Positions 21,692 through 33,136 of a DNA stretch of 64,000 nucleotides are shown piece by piece. The DNA is from Ziziphus jujuba (taxonomy: Eukaryota; Streptophyta; Magnoliopsida; Rosales; Rhamnaceae). The stretch is taken from assembly GCF_031755915.1 (NCBI RefSeq), contig NC_083390.1, forward strand, positions 16,709,001 to 16,773,000. The letters run 5' to 3'. Numbering within the stretch: the first letter of the stretch is position 1; every line of letters begins with the position of its first letter. The notes under the pieces are model-generated. The model made no database searches and had not been told where the DNA came from. It saw nothing but the letters and a program-made list of their open reading frames with translations. A program made the position numbers and the translations under genes.

Positions 21692-22039
21692 ATGTATAAT
21701 ATCAAGCATAAAATTTCTATTTATTACCACCAAACTACTAGGCAAGTTGAAGTTTTTAATAGGAAACTCAAGAAAATGATGAAGCTGATGGTGAATGCAT
21801 CAAACAATGATTGGTCACTAAAGCTCGATGATGTACTTTGGACTTATAATATTGTAATTAAAATTTTTATTGGGATGTCATCCTATAGGTTGGCATTTGG
21901 TAAGGCTTGTGATCTCCCACTTGAATTAGAGCACAAGGCTCATTGGATAACAAAGTTGCTAATCTTTGATGAGAAAGTCGTCGGTCAACAAAGATTATTG
22001 CAATTGGATTCTCTTGAGCACTTTAGATATGGGGCATAG
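21692..22039 (+). pseudogene. Ty3/Gypsy integrase fragment
   Basis: An open frame of 115 codons matches the end of a Ty3/Gypsy integrase core: [12 protein letters not shown], then [29 protein letters not shown] and LELEHKAHW. This YHPQT..G..E.NR - W...L..ALWAYR - GMSPYRLV.GK.CHLP order is typical of plant Gypsy polyproteins, especially the Athila/Tat side. Several usual residues are changed. No reverse transcriptase, gag or LTR is found within a few kilobases, so it is a dead fragment. Confidence 0.75.
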
Positions 22040-23344
22040 GAGAGTGCGAAGTTTTACAAGGAGAGAACCAAAAAATTGACATGAATACCAATAATTTATA
22101 CCAAAAGCTATATTAAAATGAGATGGGTCATTGCCATGTCATGATTGATTTATTAACAAAATTAATCATTTTTAATATTTTATAAGATTATTTTGAATAA
22201 ATTTTACAGCCTTATGTATTCCTTTCTTCCCATCTCACAAGTTGTATCCTTCACAGGTAAATTTCACGAACAGCCATTGTTGCATTCTCCACTACTGGTA
22301 AACTCTATCGGCTGCTATATGTTCCATCCATCACATAATTATAGAGAGAAAAAGAAAAAAAAAAAAAACTTCATCTTTCATTCTATTTTTATTTTTCAAA
22401 TTTAAACAAAAAGTGATAAACATGTTGGATCTAAACCTATATGAACAGCAACGATAAATGTCCCCAAAAGTATGGCAAATAATTAAGAAAAGAAAAAAAT
22501 AAAGAAAAAAAAACTAAAAAGAAAAGCTGAAAAAAGTTTCCTGAAGTTTTGTTAGCTTTCTCCAAGAAAGTCCCGTTTCTTCGTTTTCTTGTCTTCCAAA
22601 CGCCACCTTTATCTTTTAAAAACTTAAATCCATTTGATAAATCTTCCTCAACAGTGGCTTTGTGGAGGAGACCAAGAACAATGGTCTGTACTGACTACAA
22701 CAGTGGCTTCCCCGAAGGAGATCGAGAACCTTCCGCGAAGGAGGAGATTGAGAATCTTATGTGAAGGATAAGATTCCCTACCTTGCGCACACGAGGAGAC
22801 CAAGAACCTTTTATGGACAAAGGTCTGGACCCATTGCAACAGTGCATTCATGGAGGAGATCGCGAAGGAGGAGATTTCCTGCGGCCATGATGTATATGAT
22901 CCGAGCTCACTAGAGCGGTTCCATTCAGATCGGAGCATTTTAGATCCTGGACTTTGAAAGATTCAGGGGAATAGCGGTGACCAATTTCCTTTCAAACTGA
23001 AATAGATATGGGAGGGAGGGAGAGTTGTTAAGGTTTAGGATTTTGATGAACGTAGTTTTGGGAAAAATTTTCAATAACACATTTAGATGTTTCTTTTAGT
23101 ATGATAAAAGTGAAAATTTTTAACTTTTTAGAATAAAAAAAAAATTGTTTTATATTAAGTGATAATATGAAAAACAAACAAAAATAAAATGGTTTGTCCA
23201 AAAAAATAATGAAAATATATTATAACTTAAAATAAGTCAAATCAAGATATAAGTGAAAAACACAAATACATTACACGAGTTATCTAAAATCAAAAGATGG
23301 ACCGGTGCTTTTGAGGTTACGCAAATTACACATCATGGAGCTAT
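22040..23344. other. Intergenic region with an imperfect GA-rich repeat
   Basis: No gene I can support. At 22660-22890 two imperfect repeats of about 115 bases share GGAGACCAAGAAC, GGTCTG.AC.., GCAACAGTG or ACAACAGTG, and GGAGATCG.GAAGGAGGAG. They lie in a moderately GC-rich island with short open frames and no family resemblance. The rest is AT-rich. Confidence 0.4.
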
Positions 23345-25066
23345 TGTGATTACCGATCGAAAAGTTTGGAACTTTTAAAGCCAATGGACTTAGGCTTAAG
23401 CTCTATTTGAAGGAGGTGTTGGCATCACAACCATTAATGTGGCTGATCCATCATAAGCTAAGTCGAGCTAATGATTCAAGTGCTCTTGCGAGGCATTAGT
23501 TGATCACAAACAAAGCATACAATCATATTTGCGAGTGACATCTTTTCAAATCTTATATTACATATTTAACACCTTATTATTTAATATATATATATATATA
23601 TATACACACAAATAGATATGAAAGAAATCTATTGAGAATTAGATTGTATGAAAGAAATCTAATGTTTTTTATTAGATAGCTTAATCACTTCGAGTACATT
23701 CATTTTACATTACTTTATAACTAACAATTAATTCTTTTTTTAACATATAAATATACATATTTAAAATTTAGCATTGCGTTTTCTTCATCCATTTAGTTGC
23801 ATGGTTTAACAGTTCTCATCCTTGTATTAGAGTTGCAAGAGTATATCGATCGGTATTAACTCCTTAGACCATCTTTAAAGGACTCTATAAAAATAAAAAA
23901 TATTTTTCATATAATAAAAAATAGATTTAAACATAAAAAGTGAAACTTTTAAAATTTTTTCAACAATAATTTTTGTATCATATTTTTTATTTTTATTCTT
24001 TCAATGAACATTTGTTGCTTTGTGTATTTCTTTCCTTTTTGTTTTTTGTTTTTTGTTTGTTAACAGTAAATAATAATTAAAATATATTAATATAATATAC
24101 TACTTTTGAAATTTGGTAAGTATTAAATAATATTAATATAATATTATATATAAAGATTGTTTCTACCCATTTTATATTTTAAAAAGTCAAAATACAAGGT
24201 AGATTGAAGCTTGTTTTTAAATATTAGCTCTTCAAAATAAAAAATCTATAATAAATAAAAAACCCTTTGGGGATACTCTTAAAGAACTGCCTAATACAGA
24301 TGCTACATATGTATAATTTCATACTTTTATTATTTTGTTCAAACTCTTGCCAAGCATCATGTGCCCCACATTAGTATGCACTTTGAGCTTATATAACTGT
24401 AGATCCAAGTTCAAGGACATTTGGAAATCTAATATCCCACTAAATATAAAATCAATTTTTTTCACTGTTCAGAAATAAATTTATTGTAAACAAAAATCTT
24501 ATAAAACATTAAAGTATCCATATTTTGAAAGGTCTAAAAACATTTTTAAAAAAATTTGGCAAAATATTATGCTTTTTGTTGATTCTGTTTTTCAAAAATA
24601 ATATATTTTGTGATTATATATAAAAGATACATCAATTAGGTGATTTTTAATAAATCATCTCCCTAGAGGAGAATTGATTTTTATTAATCATTCATACCGG
24701 ATATAATTTTTATAAATTCTGAAAATACAGAGATAGTTATTTTTTTAATTTTTAATTTTTAGCCTCCTGAAATACTTCTTTAGTACTCAAATTTCTTGCC
24801 AGATGTATCTCTTTCTTGGCAAGTCCAAGGCGGCAATTCCACTATTTCTCCTCTTAAGCTTCTCCTTCAACCTACCACAAAGGGAAGCCGTTTTTTAGCC
24901 CATTTTGTGGGAAAAAAAGTGCTTCTAAAGTGAATACTCTGTTCGTAAGGGTCTGAAGGAGTAAAAACCATTAAGAAGGCTTGAAGTTGGGGAGGCAGAT
25001 TGTTCTAGAAACTTCAAAATAATAGGAGGCCTTGTTTGGACTTTGGAGCTATTTGTGTAGAATATT
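23345..25066. repeat. Tandem segmental duplication, copy 1
   Basis: This copy starts near ATTACCGATCGAAAAGTTTGG and ends near TTTGGAGCTATTTGTGTAGAATATT. The next unit (25067-26660) repeats the same order: TTAGGCTTAAGCTCTATTTG, GAGGCATTAGTTGATCACAAA, a (TA)n run, TTTAGCATTGCGTTTTCTTC, ACTTTGAGCTTATA, CTTTCTTGGCAAGT, GAAGTTGGGGAGGCAGATTG. No coding content is recognised. It carries an extra 412-bp MITE that copy 2 lacks. A third, shorter relative lies at about 51980-53070, downstream of UGT-5. Confidence 0.7.
23867..24278. mobile_element. Tourist-like MITE, 412 bp, in duplication copy 1
   Basis: Comparison with copy 2 at 25880 shows an insertion exactly here: copy 2 reads AACTCCTCAAAGAACTGCC without a break. 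The insertion starts GACCATCTTTAAAGGACTC and ends CCCTTTGGGGATACTC, imperfect inverted ends, and is flanked by TTA on both sides (23864-23866 and 24279-24281). A 3-bp TTA duplication is typical of Tourist/PIF-Harbinger MITEs. The interior is AT-rich. Confidence 0.6.
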
Positions 25067-25410
25067 GAGATTACCAATTGAAAAGATTGGAACCTTTAAA
25101 GCAAATGGTCTTAGGCTTAAGCTCTATTTGAAGGAGGTGTTGGCACCGTAACCATTAATTTCGTTGATCCATCATGAGCTAAGTCGAGCTAATGACTCAA
25201 GTGCTCTTGGGAGGCATTAGTTGATCACAAAGGCTATGGAATATGATTCTGATTGGCCAGTTTCTTTGTTCACCTGCAGGAATAGCAATCGTGTCAGATT
25301 TACCCCAACCTGCATACCTGAACCCGAATATATTTCCCCTGCGCTTCAAAAAAAGCATACAATCAAATTTGACAAAAAACTTGACATCTTATTGCATATT
25401 TAACACCTTA

Positions 25411-25441
<31 letters not shown>

Positions 25442-26660
25442 CACGCACAAATATATATGAAAGAAATCTATTGAGTATTAGATTGTCATAAAGAAGATTT
25501 TAAACGACAGAAATAAAGAAAGATATTGGATCACTTTTTTTTTTTTTAATATACAATTTTTAAGTTGTAAAAGTCGGTACTAGAATTTACAAAAACAGCA
25601 GTATGATATGCTACAATGAAAACTTTAATCTCATGTAATGTTTTTGAAGGATCAAATACTTTTTGATAATGTTTTTTGTCAGATAGCTTCGTCACTCTGA
25701 TTACATTCTTTTTGCATTACTTTATAGCGAACAATTAATTCTTCTTTTGAGCATATAAAATACAAATATTTTAAATTTAGCATTGCGTTTTCTTCATCCA
25801 TTTAGTTGCATGGTTTAACAGTTCTCATCCATGTATTAGAATTGCAAGAGTATCGATTAGTATTAACTCCTCAAAGAACTGCCTAATACCAATGCTATAT
25901 TTGTATAATTTCATATTTTTATTTTTGGATCATATGCCCCACAGTAGCATGCACTTTGAGTTCATACAAATGTAGATCAAAGTTAGAGGCTCATTTGGAA
26001 ATCATCCCAAAATAGAAAATTATTATTTTTTTACTGTTTAGAAATAAATTTCTTGTAAATAAAATTTTTATAAAACATTAAAGTATCCATATTTTGAATT
26101 GTCTAAAATTACTTTTAAAAAATTTGCAAAAAATGATGCTTTTTGATGATTTTTTTTTCAAAAATAATATATTTTGTGATTATATATGAAAGTTACATCA
26201 ATTAGGTGATTCTTATTAAATTATCTCTCTAGAGAAGAAGTGATTTCTATTAATCGTTCATGGCGGATATAGCTTTTATAGATTCTGAAAATATAAAGAT
26301 AGTTATTTTTTTATTTTTAGCCGCCTGAAGTACTCCCTCAGTACTCAAATTTCTTGCCAGATGTATCTCTTTCTTGGCAAGTGCAAGGCGGCAATTCAAC
26401 TATTTCTCCCCTGATGCTTGGCGGCAAGTCCACTATTTCTCCTCCTAAGCATCACCTCAACCCACCACAAAGAGAAGCCGTTTTTGAGCCCATTTTGTGG
26501 GACAAAAATGGTTCTAAATTTGAATAGTACACTGTGCGTGGGAGTCTGAAGGATTAAAAACCATTACGAAGGGCTTAAAGTTGGGGAGGCAGATTGTTCT
26601 AGAAACTTCAAAAATAATAGGGGCCTTGTTTGGACTTTGGAACTATTTGTGTAGAATTTT
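25067..26660. repeat. Tandem segmental duplication, copy 2
   Basis: This is the second unit of the duplication described at 23345. It lacks the MITE. It has a small local expansion near 26390-26450, where CGGCAA.TC.ACTATTTCTCC is repeated. It lies on the downstream side of UGT-3. No gene is seen. Confidence 0.7.
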
Positions 26661-26966
26661 GCAAGGCCTAGATGCTGCCTACTTTCAGCAAGCACTCTAT
26701 ATAAACATTTAACCTATAATTGAATTATAGGAACATGAAATTGTCAAAAGACTGAAATACAATAATTTTATTGATTCCCATATTATTATAAAATATGCTA
26801 GAACATCAAGTACACCATATATACTATTACCACAATATTATGATGAAAAATACAATAAAAATCAAATATAATACGGTAAATACAAAATTTCAATTTTGTT
26901 TGCCCGTTGCACTTTTGCTTAAGAAAATGCTGATAGAAGACAAGTTTCACTTTAAACTTTAATTTG
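26661..26966. other. Downstream region of UGT-3
   Basis: No gene is seen. A minus-strand AATAAA (TTTATT, 26767-26772) about 195 bases beyond the UGT-3 stop is a candidate poly(A) signal. GGAACATGAAATTGTCAAAAGACT at 26730-26754 recurs downstream of UGT-5 near 53190. Confidence 0.45.
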
Positions 26967-28397
26967 TTAAAGCAGTCGCAATTCTTTGACAAGCTCATCC
27001 AAGTCCTTGCGTGAGGGCCCACCATCACTCACCGCTTGAAAAGTCTTGTCCCTCAGCTCTTTGACTTTCACTCTTTGTGGACCATCCACATTTCTCATCG
27101 ATTCATCAATCACCTTTCCCAACTCGGCCGAGTCAGGAACTCCATCATCGCCTTCACAAACCTTGATCGCCACTCCCATTTCCTCCTCCAGAAGCTTGGC
27201 ATTTATATAATGATCAGCCTCCATTGGCCATATCAGCAGCATCACTCCGGCTGTTATCCCTTCCATTAACGAGTTCCAACCCGAATAACTCAGAAACCCC
27301 CAAACCGCTCGGTGATTCAGTATCATCAGCTGCGGAACCCATGTCCTCACCACCAGTCCTCTCCCTTGGATTCTCTCTTCGAACCCGTTTGGAACGACAC
27401 CGTATCCTTGTTCCATTTCTATTTCTGTAGTACCCGTTTTCACAACCCATATAAACTTAGTCTTGCTCTGTTCGAGCCCCGAAGCCAAAGCCTTCATTTG
27501 TTCTCTCTTTAAGAATTTCTGACTCCCGAAGCAAACGTAAAGCACTGAGTCATCAGCACACCCTTCGAGCCAACCCAAAACATCGACGCCGCCAGCGGCG
27601 GCGTGGAAATCCTTATCGGGTTTGCCGCGGTCCGAACTTTCCGGTATGCTTAACAAGTTCAAAGGACCAACACCGTAGATTCGGTGGTGTCCCATTTTCT
27701 TTCTCAGGTGATCTAAGAATCGACCTTCCAGCGCCTCGAAGGTATTGAAAACGATACCCCAACTAGAACTATTCGCAACCAATATATCTCTAACATTCAA
27801 CCACTCAGGATCCGATCCATCGTATCTTCGGATTATGTTAGGTAGATGCTCGTGCTTGAAGGAAGGCGAATCAGGAAGCTGATCGTGAAAATCCACGACT
27901 TTTGAAGCACTGACCGCGTCTATATTACGCCAGCAGTAGTCGAACACAGAGGCTACGGCGACACGGTTGGGGAAGAAACAGATTCTGCGGACGTTAATCT
28001 GGTCGGCGAGTGTCTGAGTCCAACCGAGGAAGACGTCGGAGATGATGGCAACAGGAGGGTTAGGATGGGACTCGAACCATTGGATAATGGGATTGTGGAG
28101 CTTGGACATGGCTTTGACCATGGCCATGTTCTTGCTTATGCCAATGTCACGAAGGTTCTCGATCCCCGGAGGTAGTTTCGGGTGGGGAGGCATGGGAAGG
28201 ACTAAGGTTTTGATGGTTTGGTGTGCCGCGAGAAGTGGGTCGAGAGCTGGGAGGTTCTTGGGAGTGACCAAGATGGTTATGACTATATTGCGGAGAGAGA
28301 GTTGGTGGGTCAGATCGAGAAGGACGAGAGAGTGGCCTTGTGCTGGGTATGGAAATACCAGAACGTGTGGTCGGTTATCGACGACGGTGGTGGACAT
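26967..28397 (-). CDS. UGT-3: family-1 UDP-glycosyltransferase with variant PSPG box
   Basis: This is an intact single-exon frame of 476 residues. His22 (FPYPAQGH) and Asp121 (IISDVFLGWT) keep the expected catalytic pair. The PSPG box (Trp353 to His396) is unusual: box position 19, His in HCGWNS, is Tyr371, the Cys is Ser372, and the last residue is His396 instead of Gln, preceded by Asp. UGT-4 and UGT-5 share all of these changes, so they are inherited, not sequencing errors. Known UGTs with a final His often use UDP-galactose, UDP-rhamnose or a pentose donor; the flavonol 7-O-rhamnosyltransferase UGT89C1 has an Asp-His at this place. A donor switch is therefore likely but unproven. UGT-3 also has insertions around residues 172-174 and 266-271 (alanine/glycine-rich) relative to UGT-4. 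The acceptor is unknown. Confidence 0.93.
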   Translation of the reverse strand: MSTTVVDNRPHVLVFPYPAQGHSLVLLDLTHQLSLRNIVITILVTPKNLPALDPLLAAHQTIKTLVLPMPPHPKLPPGIENLRDIGISKNMAMVKAMSKLHNPIIQWFESHPNPPVAIISDVFLGWTQTLADQINVRRICFFPNRVAVASVFDYCWRNIDAVSASKVVDFHDQLPDSPSFKHEHLPNIIRRYDGSDPEWLNVRDILVANSSSWGIVFNTFEALEGRFLDHLRKKMGHHRIYGVGPLNLLSIPESSDRGKPDKDFHAAAGGVDVLGWLEGCADDSVLYVCFGSQKFLKREQMKALASGLEQSKTKFIWVVKTGTTEIEMEQGYGVVPNGFEERIQGRGLVVRTWVPQLMILNHRAVWGFLSYSGWNSLMEGITAGVMLLIWPMEADHYINAKLLEEEMGVAIKVCEGDDGVPDSAELGKVIDESMRNVDGPQRVKVKELRDKTFQAVSDGGPSRKDLDELVKELRLL

Positions 28398-30112
28398 TGT
28401 TGCCGGTGTCGACCAGCTAAAAAAATGGAGAGGAAAGGAAAAGGCCTTTGGACTTTCTGGTGAAGTTTTGGTGATGATTAAGGGATTTAGATGCTTTGTT
28501 ATATTATTTCTCAGTTTTTTTTATAAAATATAAAAAAAAAAAAAAAACAAAACAAAACAAAACAAAACACACACATCATAATAATATTCGCACTAAGCTG
28601 ATAGAGTTTTTACAAAACTGCTTTTGCAAATATTAAAATGAAAAGGATGAAATTTATTATTTTGCACATGTATCTCACCAGATGATATATGACTTTTTTC
28701 AAATTTCACTAAATATAGTTTTGACCCTTTTTGGTTTTTGTGAAATGAAAACTAATTTTGTAAAACAGTATGAAACGTGAAATAAACTGTAATTATGATA
28801 TTATTATGTACCTATGTTAACGATTAATCTAACTATGCATTGATTAAACCGTGTGAATTTGCTGCATGTTGATCATATAGCATGCAGTCAAATATAACAA
28901 GCAAATTGTGCTCTACTTTGAAAAGTTTGATATCCAGTGTTACAATTTGCTACTACCTACTTTATTTTATTTTATTTTTTTGGCATATCAATTTGCTAAA
29001 GAAAACCTGTGTTGAAAAAGAATATATATATATATAGCAATACTGTAAGTGTGAATAAAAGGTGGGATAATACTTTTGTAATTTTTTAAATTGTTATGGT
29101 TGATTAGCAAGCAAAATTTATAATATAACATAAATTATATTATATACAAATGAATGTTTACAGTTATGTATATTTCTATTGAAAAAAGAGAAATTATAGG
29201 TTAAAAATACATTTAATTCTTATTATTTGAACATATTTATATTGTTTGGTTGAAATGCAATGAACAACTTAATATTATTCAATTAATGTGTGTTGAACAA
29301 TCTAATTTTGTTTAGTTGAAATCTACTAGACCTTTGATGAAGAAGAATATTTTAGAAAACTTGCATAAAACATAGTGGGAGATATATTTATATACTTTAG
29401 TTAGAGAGGATAATCTTGATAGTAGCTAAAATGATTTAAAAAAAAATGATCAAATTAAAGGAAAAAAAGGACCAATTGTAGGCCAAATGAATAATAAATA
29501 TTGACAAAGTCACTACTATAACAGCATTCTTATAAAATGTGGGACCTCACAATCCGTCCTCTTTGGGATCCGACGTCTTCTTATAAAGCATGTTTCATTT
29601 TCCTTTCCAATTGATGTGGGACCTCACAACTACCATTGATTAGGAACAATTTAGAGTTGTAGTGAACTTATAAAATGAGCTTCACTGCAAGGATGTTAAA
29701 ATATCAAAATTAAAATGTATTACCCAATATTCCATCATTAATGTCCTAAAGAGTTTATAAATCCCAATCCAATATTGATATAATTTAAACATGCCAAATA
29801 ACATGCAAATGGTAATAATTTAAGAGTGGTGACATTTACTTAATTTGATTTGAATTGCTGATGCCCATTTGACTTCTTATCGTCATGGCAATTGGCCCTT
29901 TTTTTTTTTTTTTTTTGTCTATTGCAGAAATTGGGTTTGTTTTGGATTTGACAGATTTATATAAAAACCACCCAAAAGTTTATTAATCTTGTAATTGAAC
30001 AAAATTTATTATTAATATGTATTTTAATGTTATTATTGGTTCGGGTCTATATATATATATATATTTATAAATAGTGGCTTTATTTTATATATATATATAT
30101 ATATATATACAT
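28398..30112. other. Upstream region of UGT-3
   Basis: No gene is seen. A block at 28840-28935 (GTGAATTTGCTGCATGTTGATCATATAGCATGC...) recurs upstream of UGT-4 (about 47355) and UGT-5 (about 60915), so it belongs to the duplicated UGT unit. At 29537-29630 ATGTGGGACCTCACAA occurs twice about 75 bases apart, which looks like a short LTR-type relic. (AT)n runs lie near 30049 and 30088-30109. Confidence 0.45.
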
Positions 30113-33100
30113 TGTCAGGATCCATCCAGGATTTCTTTTCAGAATTCCAGATAAATTCTGATCCCAAAGAGATCTTACCAGACCTTCATATGGAAAATCC
30201 GACAGTATCTCCTCTAAGGGTAGAACATGCTCGAAATTTATCTGTACAAAAATGCACTACTATATAGTACTACCTTAGTCTTTCCATGTTACTACAATAA
30301 TTTCTACAAATGGCAGCACTTCGATAACAATTCGTATAACACACATGTATAAGCAATAGGAATAACTTACTAAATAAACAATCAAAATATACCTTTAAAC
30401 ATTCACATCCGCCCACACCACCCAATAAGTGCCACACATATCAAATATCATTTTGAAAATATATCGATGCGTAATACAGAAAGGAAAGTAAACAATCATT
30501 ACATCAACAACAATACTAGTAGCAATCATTTTAAGGGTAAAAATAGTATTAATATCATCTTTTGTATTTATCCGAAGGCAATCACCTCTCCAAAGATTAT
30601 CACATAACTACAATTGCCCCAAGGACTATCCCACCGGCCCAATGGCTATCTTTCTTGCCAGTAGGCTATGACATTTGTCCGAAGATTCCATATGATGATG
30701 ATGATAATAATAATAATAAAAATGATTGTAACGAAATCATCATAAATAATAATAATAATATTATTAATAACAAGAATAGTATTAATAATGATGATGACAA
30801 TAAAAGTAATTAAATATAATGTTAGAAAAAACAGATTATGAAATAGTAAAGATAATATAAGTAGAATAAATACTTAAAATTCAAAACATAATATAAAATA
30901 TACACTCGCATCGGAGGTAAGAACAATACCCTCTAATATGATGTTTGATCTATGATTCCAGCTATCACCGATATTTGCTCCCGATACAGTTTGGGGTGGT
31001 TGCCTAGATTGGCCGTCTGATTCTCTGGACTCGTAGGCAACATAATTACGAGGCTAGCTCTTCATGGACCATATCGGATTGTTGTCCCCGTACGGTGTAA
31101 TACATGCAAATAGTACACATATATATATATATATATATAATACTTGATAAATATATTATATACCAGTGATGCCCGACAGTACCCAGCGTTTCAAAGCACA
31201 ATCTGATGGGGAGATTAAAAAGAGAAATCTACATCTGGACCGCCATGGCATCCCAGTAGCGCCGATGCTATAAACCTCAATCCTGGCCATGGAAGGGGCG
31301 GCTATGACTAAAATCAAACTTGCCTATCCTAGGTCCAATGGTAACCATGGGAGAGTATAAACCTACGCGCTCATCACACTCTGCCGGCGCGCTAATCACA
31401 TTCACTACTTCAGAACACCGGTATGTGTATGGTGCATTTAAAAACTATAAATGTTTTTATAATATTATTAAAATAATGTGTTTTGATAAAATTAGATAAA
31501 AATCGAGTTTATGAATAATAAATAAATTAAGTAATTAATCAATTAATGCATAAATATATTCTATGGAAATACTAAAATTTAAATAAATATTTTCTTCAAA
31601 TTCATGAAATTAATTTACACCAAACCAATATAAAGAAAAATATATGAAAGTCATATATAATTAAAATAACATAAATACGTTATTTATGCATCAAAATTTC
31701 AACATTTAAATTAATAATAAACTTAATAAGATTTAAATCATAATTTTATAAAATTAATCTCTTCCACAATAATTCAATTTCATAAATAAGTAAATAATCA
31801 AACATATAAACATATTTTTGTCATCACGGTAATTTTGATACAATTAATTCCTTGAACTTCAAATCAATTCACACCAAATATCATTAAAACCACATACAAT
31901 TTTAATATATAAATAAGTATATAAAAATGCATTCTAATAGATGTCATAACCTCACGGTAAAATTAACAATAATTTAATAAAAATTTAACGACGACTTAAA
32001 ACTAAAGTTTCTAAAATTTATGAAAATATTATTTGAACGCCATACTTATTCCATTCAATATAAATTGACATCTCCAATATAAATAATAATTAATTAAAAA
32101 TTAAACAGATATATCTTTCAGATTATCATATTAAAATAATAATATTTGATTCAAAAATGGCATCTTTCAAAATACTACACCATAATTCACAAATGAGGCA
32201 TCTATAGAAAGCTAATGGGACAAGGAATACATTTCTAATCTGCATTGATGACAGCCTCGCCGGTGGTGGCCGGAATTTGATGGGGAAGTTTCGGTTGAGC
32301 TCCCTCTCCACATACCTCACAAATGGCTTAGAATTTAAGCAAATAGGGGTCATTTTTGGAATCAGGGGGTCGAAAACTAAGGGAACGGACCAACCACGGG
32401 ACCAGTGGGCGTCAAAAAACCGACCAACCACCGCTTCGCCGGCTGCCGGCTTTAGGCACTAGTCAGACGCATGTGGCCGTGGTGCGGCCGGAAGAAATGC
32501 AGTAGGGAGAGAGAGACCGACGGGAGGGGGAGGGGAAAAAGAAAGAAGAAGGAAGAAGAAAAAGAAAAGAAGAAGAAAAAAGAAAGAAATTCCCATATGG
32601 GCTATTTCCCCACGTGGGGGGAGAAGAAAAGAGAAGAAAGAAACAGAAAATAAATAAATAAATAAATATATAAAATAATATTAAAATAATAATATAGTAT
32701 AAAAAATAATAATAATAATAAAATAATGTAATATATAATTATTGCTGACATGTGGTATTTTCTTATTGTGACATATGGCACCTTTTTATAATGTTACACG
32801 TGGCATCATTGTTCAAGCATATTCATATATTGATGAATAGTAACAGTTATCTTGGAAAAAATTTATAGATTTGTAACTTTCAAATCACATGTCCAAATCA
32901 AGCATGTCATTAGTCTACGAATTTATATCGATGAGTACTTTACAACCATACATGAGTCAAAGCTAGATTTCAAAAAAATGAATAGTCAAACTCGACATCC
33001 TCGGAAAGTTTGGACTGTAATTTGTTTTGCTCATAACTTTCAAACTGTAGCTCTGTTTTCGATGTGCTACTACTCTATGAACTCGAGACAACATGTATTT

Positions 33101-33136
33101 TCACAATGGTGCCTTGATCAGCCTAGAATTCTATCT
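30113..33136 (-). mobile_element. Large LTR, minus orientation, truncated at its 5' end
   Basis: The left end TGTCAGGATCCATCC is the reverse of the CCTGACA terminus seen in the other copies. The sequence follows the minus-strand LTR at 14505-17397: CACCCAATA-type AT-rich part, TGCCCGACAGTACCCAGCG, the GC-rich CCGG part near 32250-32510, and GTCATTAGTCTACGAATT. It stops near 33136, about 100 bases before the TGTAACACCC end would be expected, and meets a second LTR in opposite orientation. Several internal insertions of AT-rich DNA make it longer than intact copies. No coding region remains. Confidence 0.7.

Noticed and set aside
22549..22938. Short frames in a GC-richer island
   Set aside because: They contain imperfect direct repeats and no family resemblance, and neither strand gives a convincing start or extension.
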